In this document: positions 54,283 to 62,102 of the stretch, in pieces
How the letters are laid out: the number at the start of each line of letters is the position of its first letter
Position numbering within the stretch: position 1 is the stretch's first letter
Position numbers and translations under genes: made by a program
Assembly: GCF_000466745.1 (NCBI RefSeq)
Contig: NZ_ANNI01000010.1
Location: 1-62,529 of the forward strand
Source: Campylobacter concisus ATCC 51562
GTDB lineage: Bacteria > Campylobacterota > Campylobacteria > Campylobacterales > Campylobacteraceae
Length of the DNA stretch: 62,529 nt
Direction of reading: 5' to 3'
The notes under the pieces: generated by a model
Seen by the model: the letters and a program-made list of their open reading frames with translations, nothing else
What the model was told of the DNA's origin: nothing
Database searches by the model: none

Positions 54283-56787
54283 TTAACTCCTCTTCCCTTT
54301 AAATTCTATGTAATGTTTTCGCCAGTGAATCGGGCTATCGTTTTTAAGCTGCTTTAAAAGCATTACGTTGTCCGAGCTTGACGAGAATACTCGCAAGTAG
54401 CTTCCGAGCCTCGATAAATCTATATCCAGCTTTGCGCTCTCGTTTCTTAATTTCATATTTAGCAATATTTGCCTCGCATTCGAGTTTGTCTCTTTTAAAA
54501 ATTTGGCTTCCGTCGGCGTTAATCCTATCATCGCGTTTAACTCCGCCAGCGTCTCTTCGCTATTGGTCGGAAATATGACAAAATTTGCGATATTGTCCAA
54601 AAAAGACGAGCCGCGCTCAATGTTGTTAAATAAGCTCATATTTTGAAAGCCCATACACATTACTCCGCCGATTTTTCTAACTTCCAGGATTGCTTCTAGG
54701 ATTTTTTCTTGCATCGTCTCATCCTGCAAATAATCCTTTAACTCGTCTATAAAGCAAAAGAAGCCGCGCTTATCCGCGCTATTTTTGGCTTTATTTTTTA
54801 GTTTATGAAAAATATATATAGCCGTAAGTCCGGCGGTTTTTTTGTTTTGCAGTATGCCATCCATATTTAACACTGATAGCTGCTTGGTAAAATTTAGGGC
54901 GTCTTCTTTGTTGTCGAATATCGAACCCTTATAATTATCAAATCTGATTTTTAGTCTTGATTTCTCGTTATTGTCGCTTGGAAGCGATATAATAAAATCG
55001 CTTAGCGTTAGCGTTTGACCATCTTGCTTCATGTCGTATATACGGTCTATCGTATTGTTAATATCGTTTATGGCTTCATGCTCGTCGTTTTTAACTTCGG
55101 CCATAAAGCGTAGCCATGATTTTAAAAAGTCTCTATTTTCGTTCGTGTCGGCTAGACTGAACGGATTTAATTTAAAGCCATCGCTCTCACTATCGTGGTA
55201 TTCGCCGTCTACGTAGTTCGTGAAGTTATACATACCGCGTAGCTTATCCATTGCAAATATATCTATCGGGTATTTAAATAAATTTGTCATTAAAAATTGC
55301 GCCAGCGTCGTCTTTCCGCTTCCGGTTCCGCCCACTATCATCGTATGCCCGGCTGGGCGATCGCCGTCTGGCTGCCAGTGAAAATTGAATAAATACGGCG
55401 TGCCGTTTAGGTGCTTAAATGTCGTTATCGCTTCGCCACCCCAGTCGTTTTGGTTAAATCCGGTTACTTCGTTTTCAAAATTTGCGATCGTGGCTAAGTT
55501 GCTGATATTTAGCGTTTTCTTTCTAGCGTTTAAATTTCCGCGACTAGGAAAGAAACTAAAATAAAGGGCTTTTTGATTTAGCGTTTCTCGGACAACATTT
55601 AATCCTTGATTTTCTAGGATATTTTTTAGCTCATTCGAGCGGTTTTCCAGCTCTTTGAGGCTATCGGCTAGGCAATATACCGAAAAGCTCGTTTCCACTA
55701 AATTTTCTCTGTCGGCTTGGATTAGCTCCATTAACTGATCTAGCTCTTGGCGGACTAGCTCTACCGCAAACGCTTTGGTGTCCTTTATCTTCTTGATCGC
55801 CTTGCGCTTTTCGTAGGCTTTTAGATAAATCATAGCCATAAATTCGTTATTGCTTTTGATTAAATTTGAGGTGATGATCGACTTGATTTGCTCAGTTTCG
55901 TAGGCTTTTACACTGATAAATCTAGCATATTTGGTCGTGCCGTCGTTGCGGTAAAACTCTATGTAGTCTTTTTTAAATTCGACGTATGAGCTTATGTAAC
56001 TATCTGTGATCAGCTCATTCGTATATGCAAGGTTCGTCTCTTTCGCGTTTGAATACGTGGCATAAAAATTTATGATCTCATCGCCGCTTAGTTGTCTTGG
56101 CTGATAAATCGAGAAGTAGTTTTTGATGTTCGAGAACGTATCGCTTAAAAGCTCGATTTTCTGCTTTAATTTTGCGCTTTCGTTGCTTTCGTCACCCTCT
56201 TCGCTAGTCATTTTGGTTTTAAAGCTTTCCAGTAGTCCTGTGATATTTTTCGTCATCGTAGAAATTATTAAAAAGTATCTTATAGCGTATATATCTTGAT
56301 CGGTTTCCCATTTTTTTATGATCTCATTCGCATACGGATTTATATTTTTGTCTGTATATTCTTTGTCGTCTTGCTTTGTTTTTTTGATGATTAAATTTAT
56401 TTCTACGTCATCTTTCAAAGTCGTAAAAAACATAACGCGGTTTAAAAGGTAGTCCGTCTCGTCGTCTAGGCTGATTCCGGCGTAGCTTACCCCTTTTAGC
56501 TCTACTGCTATACTTGCGTTGCCGTCTTTGGTGATTATTATATTCTCGCCGTATTTGCAGGCGATGTTGTTTTCCTTTGCCAGTGTATAAATCTGCGGTT
56601 CTGCTATCATTAAAATTTCATCCGCTTTTTTATTGATCTTATTGATTTTTGATAAAACGTCGTTTTCCGTTTTATTTTTAATGCTTGGTTTTTCTTGGCT
56701 TACGTCAATGCCAAGCTCTCTTTTTAGTTTTTCTTTCTTTTTGTTTTGATTCCACTCTTTGATTACGCCTATTATTCCGCGAGCCAT
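54283..56787 (-). CDS. virB4: VirB4 secretion ATPase
   Basis: The 834-residue ATPase powers pilus assembly and DNA transfer. Its C-terminal domain has Walker A 'MIVGGTGSGKTTLAQFLMTNLF' (in parts, about 477-495), 'DIFAMDKLRGMYNF' and Walker B 'GFFCFIDELKDYL' (about 690-702), then 'MCMGFQNMSLF'. The N-terminal half is the CagE/VirB4 domain. It is eight bases after virB3 with a weak ribosome site, suggesting coupled translation. Confidence 0.95.
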   Translation of the reverse strand: MARGIIGVIKEWNQNKKKEKLKRELGIDVSQEKPSIKNKTENDVLSKINKINKKADEILMIAEPQIYTLAKENNIACKYGENIIITKDGNASIAVELKGVSYAGISLDDETDYLLNRVMFFTTLKDDVEINLIIKKTKQDDKEYTDKNINPYANEIIKKWETDQDIYAIRYFLIISTMTKNITGLLESFKTKMTSEEGDESNESAKLKQKIELLSDTFSNIKNYFSIYQPRQLSGDEIINFYATYSNAKETNLAYTNELITDSYISSYVEFKKDYIEFYRNDGTTKYARFISVKAYETEQIKSIITSNLIKSNNEFMAMIYLKAYEKRKAIKKIKDTKAFAVELVRQELDQLMELIQADRENLVETSFSVYCLADSLKELENRSNELKNILENQGLNVVRETLNQKALYFSFFPSRGNLNARKKTLNISNLATIANFENEVTGFNQNDWGGEAITTFKHLNGTPYLFNFHWQPDGDRPAGHTMIVGGTGSGKTTLAQFLMTNLFKYPIDIFAMDKLRGMYNFTNYVDGEYHDSESDGFKLNPFSLADTNENRDFLKSWLRFMAEVKNDEHEAINDINNTIDRIYDMKQDGQTLTLSDFIISLPSDNNEKSRLKIRFDNYKGSIFDNKEDALNFTKQLSVLNMDGILQNKKTAGLTAIYIFHKLKNKAKNSADKRGFFCFIDELKDYLQDETMQEKILEAILEVRKIGGVMCMGFQNMSLFNNIERGSSFLDNIANFVIFPTNSEETLAELNAMIGLTPTEAKFLKETNSNARQILLNMKLRNESAKLDIDLSRLGSYLRVFSSSSDNVMLLKQLKNDSPIHWRKHYIEFKGKRS

Positions 56788-56795
56788 TTTCTAAC

Positions 56796-57038
56796 CTATG
56801 CATAAAATTTGTTTTGCGATATTTTCATTTTAGAACCGATGATATCGTATATGTCTTCATCAAAAAATTCTAAAATAAAGAAGAAGCAGTATAAAATAGC
56901 AACGACTGCTAGCGAATATAAAATCAAGATAAACCACGAGATAAATCCAGCGATTATAATCGTGAATAGACTCGTGGTTGTTAGACCTATGATTTTCGTT
57001 CTTTTGGTTAAGTCCATATAGCAGTCGGTCACTATCAT
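56796..57038 (-). CDS. virB3: VirB3-like membrane protein
   Basis: The 80-residue protein has two hydrophobic helices (about 16-30 and 33-57). 'MDLTKRTKIIGLTTTSLFTI' at the start fits the L..P/R..xxG pattern of VirB3. It sits between virB2 and virB4 in the canonical order. Assignment is mostly by position, size and topology. Confidence 0.82.
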   Translation of the reverse strand: MIVTDCYMDLTKRTKIIGLTTTSLFTIIIAGFISWFILILYSLAVVAILYCFFFILEFFDEDIYDIIGSKMKISQNKFYA

Positions 57039-57051
57039 TCGCTTTTACCTT

Positions 57052-57366
57052 TTACATTGCTGCGGCAGATAAGCCGTATGCAATACCAAGAATAATCGCG
57101 ATACCAAGTAGCAATTTTATATTATTTTTTAAAGCCTCGATATTTACGAACATTATCGTTAAGAATACTACGACCCAAATAATACCGAATACGGTGATTA
57201 CCGTATTGATAACGCTTGCGGCACTACTGCCGGCTTCAGTGATTTGTTCGTTTGCCTTTGTTTCCAAAGTTTTTAAAACGTTTTGGCCGCCCGCTCCGAA
57301 TAAATGAAACGGCAAGAACATTAAAAAGTAAAAAATACTTTTCGCCTTTTTTGAGACTTCTCTCAT
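57052..57366 (-). CDS. virB2: VirB2-like pilin precursor
   Basis: From the ATG at 57366 (AAAAGGAGCAAACA) the product is 104 residues: a signal-like hydrophobic start ('SIFYFLMFLPFHLFGAGG'), a short polar region and two long helices ('VINTVITVFGIIWVVVFLTI' and 'LLLGIAIILGIAYGLSAA'), the topology of VirB2/TrbC pilins. The frame's earlier start at 57408 has no ribosome site. It is first of the leftward secretion operon. Confidence 0.85.
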   Translation of the reverse strand: MREVSKKAKSIFYFLMFLPFHLFGAGGQNVLKTLETKANEQITEAGSSAASVINTVITVFGIIWVVVFLTIMFVNIEALKNNIKLLLGIAIILGIAYGLSAAAM

Positions 57367-57415
57367 TGTTTGCTCCTTTTTGATTAGAATATTTTCGATT
57401 TCTAGCACTATACTA

Positions 57416-57604
57416 TTTTTCGAAAAGCGAGATTTTGTAAAAGTGATTTTGTGAATAGCGATTTAAAGGATATACAAGCAATTCTTTTAAAGATTTTATA
57501 AGTATTTATTTACTTTTTTACTTTTTCATATTGATTATTTTATAGGCTTTTTGCGATTATTTTTTTAAAAAAGTCTTTTTACAAAATTACGCTTTTCAAA
57601 AATT
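57416..57604. repeat. Long imperfect inverted repeat, arms about 28 bases, 130 bases apart
   Basis: The left arm (57,416-57,444, core GAAAAGCG then ATTTTGTAAAA) and the right arm (57,576-57,604, core TTTTACAAAAT then CGCTTTTC) are inverted copies with only a few mismatches. Between them is AT-rich DNA. Confidence 0.6.
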
Positions 57605-57851
57605 TTACAAATTCTTTTAAAAATTTTCTCTTCCGTTTCGTTTTGCTTATCTCTGAATACTTTTGCTAGATATTTTTAATTCTTTCTTATATTTTGTTCA
57701 TAAGCTTATCCGAATAAAATTTTCTTGTTTTATTTTTACGCATTGCGAATATAGTTCTAACTTTTCAAATATTTTTGCGCTCTTTTTACGCTTTCCCCTT
57801 TAAAACCTACTTGCTTTTTCTCAAAAATAAAATGCTCTGCGTTTTATTTTA

Positions 57852-57879
57852 TTTTCGGTAGTTGCAAAATTACCGAAAA
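57852..57879. repeat. Perfect 9-base inverted repeat
   Basis: TTTTCGGTA and TACCGAAAA flank the ten-base loop GTTGCAAAAT. It lies seven bases before the larger palindrome. Confidence 0.7.
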
Positions 57880-57885
57880 TCACAG

Positions 57886-57953
57886 CTTTTTTAAGTTTAG
57901 TTTCCCAATTTTTAGGCGTTTTATCGCCGTAAAATGGGCTAAACTTAAAAAAG
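57886..57953. repeat. Large hairpin upstream of the relaxase (candidate oriT)
   Basis: A perfect 15-base repeat CTTTTTTAAGTTTAG (57,886-57,900) and its complement (57,939-57,953) enclose 38 bases which themselves pair (CCCAATTTTTAGGCG with CGCCGTAAAATGGG, few mismatches, loop TTTTAT). The whole can fold into one stem of about 30 pairs. It ends 130 bases before the relaxase start. Confidence 0.75.
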
Positions 57954-58082
57954 TGATATATAAAGGCGGTTATCCTGCCTTACTTCTGGCATTATCTTTT
58001 CTTAAAGCTACTTACACTAACATCTTTTGCAAATATCTTTAAAAGCTATGAATACTTTTTAAGAATTTAAAAGGGAGAGAAT

Positions 58083-59720
58083 TTGGCAAGACGCGATTGG
58101 GATGCGTTTTTCGAAGAACTAAAAGCTATCAGAGCCGGCTATACTCGTACGGCAAAATCGGAGCATAAATACGTTTCTTTTGAAAGCGGCGTAGGATTTT
58201 CTCGCTCGCATATTCCTTTTCCTAAAAATAACTTTGCCAAGCAATCAGTCGTAAAGATGATTTCAAATTTGCCTAAAACTTCCATCAAGCGTTGTATCGA
58301 CTACGCTCTTAAAAACTCTCTCGACGGCGCGGCTATCAATGAAAAAGGGGAGAGAGTAGGCAGCGATGAAGTTTTAAAAGATTGGGGCAAGGATTTCGGC
58401 GATAATACAAACTCGAAGGACGCGTGGCATCTAATTTTTTCTATCAACGAGCCTTGCGACGATCAGCAAAAATTAAGAGCTTTGAGCGAGAGTGTACATA
58501 ACGTATTAGGTCTAAATTTTAGCGGACACAAGTATGCTTTCGTGCTACACACCCATCAGAATAATCCGCACGTGCACGTGGTTTTAAATAAACGAAATAG
58601 CTTTACCAATAAAAAAATCCACTTTGATAGCAGAAGCGAAATCAGAGAGTTTTTTGACGACGTGCGGACGAATTTCGCTTACTCTCTCGGAGCTCGTGGG
58701 CTAAAATACGAGAATAAAAATTTCTTGCAAAAGGATTTAAAGCTCGAATTTAACAAAGTAAAATCCGCCGTGAAGCTGGAAGCGGACGACTATACGGCAA
58801 AAGATAAAATAAACGACTATTATTCAAAAATGCAGGATAAAAATAAGCAAAGCTATGACGCTACAGCAGGGCGAATTGAAGCTATGAATAACGAACTTGC
58901 CGCGCTTAAAAAAGATAATGAAGAGCTCTTACGGCTCTTTATGCTTTATACTAAAAAGCGAAATAAACGGGCGTATAAGCTCGCTCGTGAGTTAAAAGAA
59001 AGTAACCGAGTCATCAAAGAAAAGAGCAAGGCCGTGCTATCTGAAATCGACAAAATAAATAAAATTTCCAGTCAAGCTACGCAGCTTAACGAGATGCGAT
59101 TGGCTCACTATAAAGACCACTCCGCAGGGCTAAATTTACTTGAAAATTTTAGCTACAACTACAATAAAATTTATCCGAAAAATAGGGGCGCGAGCAAGGC
59201 CGATGTCGAAAATTATAAAAAAGTGCGACGCGCTATCGCTATTCATCGCGGCCGCGAGGACGATGCGGCTAGGAAGTATTTCGAGGATAGCCTGCTAGTT
59301 ACTCGCATGCTCGGGCGTAACGAAAGTCTTTTTAAATTAACCGCAAAGCTTGAAATTTTAGATAAAAACCTTTACGTCTTGCAGCACTCGGGCATAATCG
59401 GCGAAGAGGCTACCGCTTTTGAAAAAAGGCTAAAAAGCAATAAGGAATTTATCGCGGATATTTGTCAAAAACGCTTCGACTACGTCGGCAAAAAGCTTTT
59501 AAATAGCGATAAAATCGATAAGGACGGTTTTTTGTTCAAAGAATATTTTAAAGGCGTATCGGTGCTGGGCGTTAAGCCTGACGATCGTCTAGTAAAAATC
59601 AAAAACGAAAAGAGGCTTTATAAAGACGTCTTGGCTGAACGATCCGGTAAGACTAAAACTCAGGGTTCTCGCCCGGCGGATCAAAATAAATTTAATAATG
59701 AACTTGGCGGTCGAGAGTAG
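58083..59720 (+). CDS. VirD2/MOBP-type relaxase
   Basis: The 545-residue nickase cuts and pilots the transferred strand. The histidine triad motif 'LHTHQNNPHVHVVLNKR' (about 158-174) is clear; upstream 'DAWHLIFSINEP' is the family's strand before it. A candidate nicking tyrosine is early in the protein ('GYTRTAKSEHKYVSF'). The C-terminal half is a long charged coiled coil. Start is TTG at 58083 with GGGAGAG before it. It is read away from the virB operon; mobC lies 8 kb off. Confidence 0.88.
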   Translation: MARRDWDAFFEELKAIRAGYTRTAKSEHKYVSFESGVGFSRSHIPFPKNNFAKQSVVKMISNLPKTSIKRCIDYALKNSLDGAAINEKGERVGSDEVLKDWGKDFGDNTNSKDAWHLIFSINEPCDDQQKLRALSESVHNVLGLNFSGHKYAFVLHTHQNNPHVHVVLNKRNSFTNKKIHFDSRSEIREFFDDVRTNFAYSLGARGLKYENKNFLQKDLKLEFNKVKSAVKLEADDYTAKDKINDYYSKMQDKNKQSYDATAGRIEAMNNELAALKKDNEELLRLFMLYTKKRNKRAYKLARELKESNRVIKEKSKAVLSEIDKINKISSQATQLNEMRLAHYKDHSAGLNLLENFSYNYNKIYPKNRGASKADVENYKKVRRAIAIHRGREDDAARKYFEDSLLVTRMLGRNESLFKLTAKLEILDKNLYVLQHSGIIGEEATAFEKRLKSNKEFIADICQKRFDYVGKKLLNSDKIDKDGFLFKEYFKGVSVLGVKPDDRLVKIKNEKRLYKDVLAERSGKTKTQGSRPADQNKFNNELGGRE

Positions 59721-59727
59721 ATTATAT

Positions 59728-59764
59728 TTAAGAAATAATAAAATATTTAAAAATAAAATTATAT
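59728..59764 (-). promoter_or_regulatory. AT-rich module copy D downstream of the relaxase gene
   Basis: TTAAGAAATAATAAAAT (59,728 on) and AAATAAAATTATAT (59,751-59,764) repeat both blocks of the parA-upstream module. Here they lie between convergent genes, so promoter function would yield antisense to the relaxase 3' end; a TATAAT (59,721-59,726, leftward) is present. Confidence 0.4.
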
Positions 59765-59892
59765 TTCATTAAAATATAGTAAAATTAGAAATATCATATT
59801 TTTTAAATTTATGTAAAAAGAAGTATAAAAAAATTAAAATTTAGAAAGGGAAGGAAGCTTATTTTCCCCTTTTTAAAAATTCAAACGCAAAA

Positions 59893-60456
59893 TTATTTTA
59901 CGTTTTCGTTCGAGTTGCTTTTGATGATGCCCTTGAGCTTGTCTGCATATGATTTATCAAGCTCAAGTCCATTTTTTCGTAAGTCGTTGTAGCCTTTTTG
60001 AATATCTGCCCCAAGATCGCTCTTGGCTTGCGGGGTTAAAATATTCTGCTTCTTAACGAAGCGATCGATCTTTTTTTGTAAATCTTCGCACAGCTCTTGC
60101 TTCGTTTCTTTTATGACTTTCTGAAGATTTTCTTTGAGATTAGGAAGATCTGTGCGTATAACGTCTTCTATGATCTCGTTTTGTATATTGTCATAATTGT
60201 GAGAAGACCAATTTCTGATATCTCTTATCCCTTTTATATCTTCTTTTTTAAATTTATCTAATATATGGTATTCCTGCGCTTCTTCAAGCTTCTTAAATTG
60301 CTGGTATACGACGTCGATATGTTTCATTATCGCTGGCTTTGCAAGCAGCTCGTCTTCTAGTGCTGCTGTAACGCCTTTGGGCTTACAAATTTCAAATACT
60401 TGATCTATTTTTTCTACCGCCAGTTCTAATCGATATATAATTTTTTTATCAGACAT
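59893..60456 (-). CDS. HEPT-family toxin
   Basis: The 187-residue helical protein contains 'DIRNWSSHNYDNI' (about 87-99), the RX4HXY motif of HEPT RNase toxins, followed by the usual helical pair. A C-terminal extension (about 125-187, Lys/Gln-rich) goes beyond the common 140-residue size. It overlaps the MNT gene by eight bases in the same direction, the standard toxin-antitoxin pair. It should stabilise the element. Confidence 0.85.
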   Translation of the reverse strand: MSDKKIIYRLELAVEKIDQVFEICKPKGVTAALEDELLAKPAIMKHIDVVYQQFKKLEEAQEYHILDKFKKEDIKGIRDIRNWSSHNYDNIQNEIIEDVIRTDLPNLKENLQKVIKETKQELCEDLQKKIDRFVKKQNILTPQAKSDLGADIQKGYNDLRKNGLELDKSYADKLKGIIKSNSNENVK

Positions 60457-60784
60457 AAATCGCTCCCCTCACTATCTTGTCGTCTTGCATTTTTTGTTCA
60501 GAATAGAAATCGCAAATATCTACCGATTTATGAAATTTGCCCGCGATCTGCTCTTTTAAATCATTTAAATACGCAAGCGCTTTAAACGCGTGCAGTCTAT
60601 CCAAAAAGTCCTTTTTGTCGGCCAAAACGACTATATCTATATCCGAGTCTTCACCCGCATAACCTTTGGCATAGCTTCCGAAAAGTCCTATCTTTTGGAT
60701 GCCGTCTTTTTCAAGACCCGGCTTGAGCTCGGATAGATATGCGAGTATCGATTCTTTGGTTAAATCGGGTAACGTCGTCTTCAT
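60449..60784 (-). CDS. MNT-family nucleotidyltransferase antitoxin
   Basis: The 111-residue minimal nucleotidyltransferase has 'GLFGSYAKGYAGEDSDIDIV' (about 33-52), the GSX10DXD motif, and a third acidic residue in 'SVDICDFY'. Such MntA proteins neutralise HEPT by adding AMP to its Tyr. AAAAGGAG precedes the ATG. First gene of the pair. Confidence 0.9.
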   Translation of the reverse strand: MKTTLPDLTKESILAYLSELKPGLEKDGIQKIGLFGSYAKGYAGEDSDIDIVVLADKKDFLDRLHAFKALAYLNDLKEQIAGKFHKSVDICDFYSEQKMQDDKIVRGAIYV

Positions 60785-60801
60785 TGGGGATTCTCCTTTT
60801 T

Positions 60802-61221
60802 CTATCTTTTTCCGTTTTCAAGAACCGTTATATATTCTGGATCGCACTCAAATTTGCCCCATTTTGTACATTCGACCTCGTATGCCGACCCTACTTTTTT
60901 ATTATTTTTATCTACGACTACTACTACGAGTTTCTCATTGTTTATGAGGTCGTTTTGAGCTTTCCATCTTGTAAATTTGGCAAAGCCCTGCTCTGATGTA
61001 TAATTTTTCCAATTTTCGCCATTAAATAAGGTCTGTGCATGATAAAATTCAAAATCTGCATTTTTAACTCTCTCTTTTAGCTTATTGACCATTGCATCGT
61101 AATTTGCTTGTTTTATTGCCGGATTTGCATTCTCTAGCTTTACAAGCCCATCATCTTCACCGCATCCTGCCAACATAAGCCCGGCTATAACAGCCGCCGT
61201 CAGCAGTTTAATTTTCTTCAT
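60802..61221 (-). CDS. Lipoprotein of unknown function (possible surface/entry protein)
   Basis: The 139-residue precursor ends its leader with LAGC (Cys20). The mature part is mixed and contains 'GENWKNYTSEQGFAKFTRWK' and 'KLVVVVVDKNNKKVGSAYEV'. It lies 17 bases before the MNT gene. No family recognised; plasmid lipoproteins of this size often act in entry exclusion, which is only a guess. AAGGATG precedes the ATG. Confidence 0.7.
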   Translation of the reverse strand: MKKIKLLTAAVIAGLMLAGCGEDDGLVKLENANPAIKQANYDAMVNKLKERVKNADFEFYHAQTLFNGENWKNYTSEQGFAKFTRWKAQNDLINNEKLVVVVVDKNNKKVGSAYEVECTKWGKFECDPEYITVLENGKR

Positions 61222-61262
61222 TTTTCATCCTTATTTTTACAAATTATAGCATATTTTGCTAT

Positions 61263-61502
61263 TTACTTTTGCCGCCTCTCGAACTCCTCGTAAATCGGCA
61301 TCAGGACTTCCTCTTTGTGGCCTCTGAAATCAAAGCCCAGCGAGTCCAAGTAGTCCGCCATCATCTCTACGCTACTCTTCAAAAAGCCAAGCTCCCTGTC
61401 GCTAATGTTGCCAAGCTCCACCGGCTCAAGAGGGAGTGGGGCTTTGATTAGCTCCGCCATTATATCGTGTGCCCTTTCAAATTTATTATAGTTCTTGTTC
61501 AT
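61263..61502 (-). CDS. Unknown small protein
   Basis: From the ATG at 61502 the product is 79 residues, helical, with 'YNKFERAHDIMAELIKAPLP' and 'LKSSVEMMADYLDSLGFDFRGH'. The frame also extends to an ATG at 61559, overlapping the next gene, but that start has no ribosome site. Family unknown. Confidence 0.55.
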   Translation of the reverse strand: MNKNYNKFERAHDIMAELIKAPLPLEPVELGNISDRELGFLKSSVEMMADYLDSLGFDFRGHKEEVLMPIYEEFERRQK

Positions 61503-61533
61503 TGACTCATGCTGCCCTTCGTCTATTTGACCC

Positions 61534-61776
61534 CTAAAGGTTTCGCGGCGCCCAACCATCGGTCTGTCTAAACGTTTGCGCCAGCTTATCTAAAATAAAA
61601 ACTTTAAACGGATCGTGGCTAAAAAATACGCCATAGCTTTCAACGTTCGTCGCGTTGCCTATAAATTTAAGCTTTATCGCCTCCGTGTATTCACCATCCC
61701 TTTTTAAGGAGTATCGCCCCTCATCCATCGAAGAATTTAAACGGGCGTAGTCTATTTCCGTTAAATAAATTTTCAT
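61534..61776 (-). CDS. Unknown small protein
   Basis: The 80-residue protein ('IYLTEIDYARLNSSMDEGRY' at its start; 'GVFFSHDPFKVFILDKLAQT') has no recognised domain. GAGGATTACA precedes the ATG. It follows the next upstream gene by 13 bases in the same direction. Confidence 0.65.
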   Translation of the reverse strand: MKIYLTEIDYARLNSSMDEGRYSLKRDGEYTEAIKLKFIGNATNVESYGVFFSHDPFKVFILDKLAQTFRQTDGWAPRNL

Positions 61777-61789
61777 TGTAATCCTCTTG

Positions 61790-62032
61790 CTATGCCGTTG
61801 CCCGGATGTATCTATCCATGCAATCTTTAAGTCCTTTTAGCGTGTTATATGAATAAAAGTGCCTATCCCGCGTGTTTGTACCACATTCACAATATAAAAA
61901 TAGAACCTCTTGCTCGTTCCAATTCGTGCTAGCGCCGTAAGTCCAGCCGTCTATTTCAATTCTTGCTCCGGTTTCATCTTGTTTAACTTCGCCGTATTGG
62001 CTAAGTAGTTTAATCGCATTCGTTAATTTCAT
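61790..62032 (-). CDS. Unknown small protein, first of a leftward series
   Basis: The 80-residue protein contains 'WTYGASTNWNEQEVLFLYCE' and 'RHFYSYNTLKGLKDCMDRY'. The ribosome site is weak but a TATAAT box and module copy E lie just upstream, matching the parA promoter layout. Family unknown. Confidence 0.6.
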   Translation of the reverse strand: MKLTNAIKLLSQYGEVKQDETGARIEIDGWTYGASTNWNEQEVLFLYCECGTNTRDRHFYSYNTLKGLKDCMDRYIRATA

Positions 62033-62067
62033 CTTTTTAAGTTCCTTTCTTCTTAATTTATAAAACG

Positions 62068-62102
62068 ATTATACCACCTTTTAACTTAAAAAATAATAAA
62101 AT
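62068..62102 (-). promoter_or_regulatory. Promoter with AT-rich module copy E
   Basis: Read leftward, TATAAT (62,068-62,073) is followed upstream at 16-17 bases by CTTAAAAAATAATAAAAT (62,085-62,102), as at parA. Adjacent DNA repeats AATAATAAAATA twice more. Confidence 0.5.

Larger units (their letters stand above)
57367..58082. other. Divergent intergenic region with large palindromes (candidate oriT and promoters)
   Basis: This 716-base AT-rich gap separates the leftward virB operon from the rightward relaxase gene and holds no gene I can support. It contains three inverted repeats (listed separately). Because both flanking genes point away, these are not simply terminators. Position beside the relaxase makes it the best candidate for the origin of transfer and for operators controlling both transcripts. 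Confidence 0.6.

Noticed and set aside
57409-58082. Possible genes in the palindrome-rich gap before the relaxase
   Set aside because: No frame of useful length with a ribosome site; composition is non-coding.
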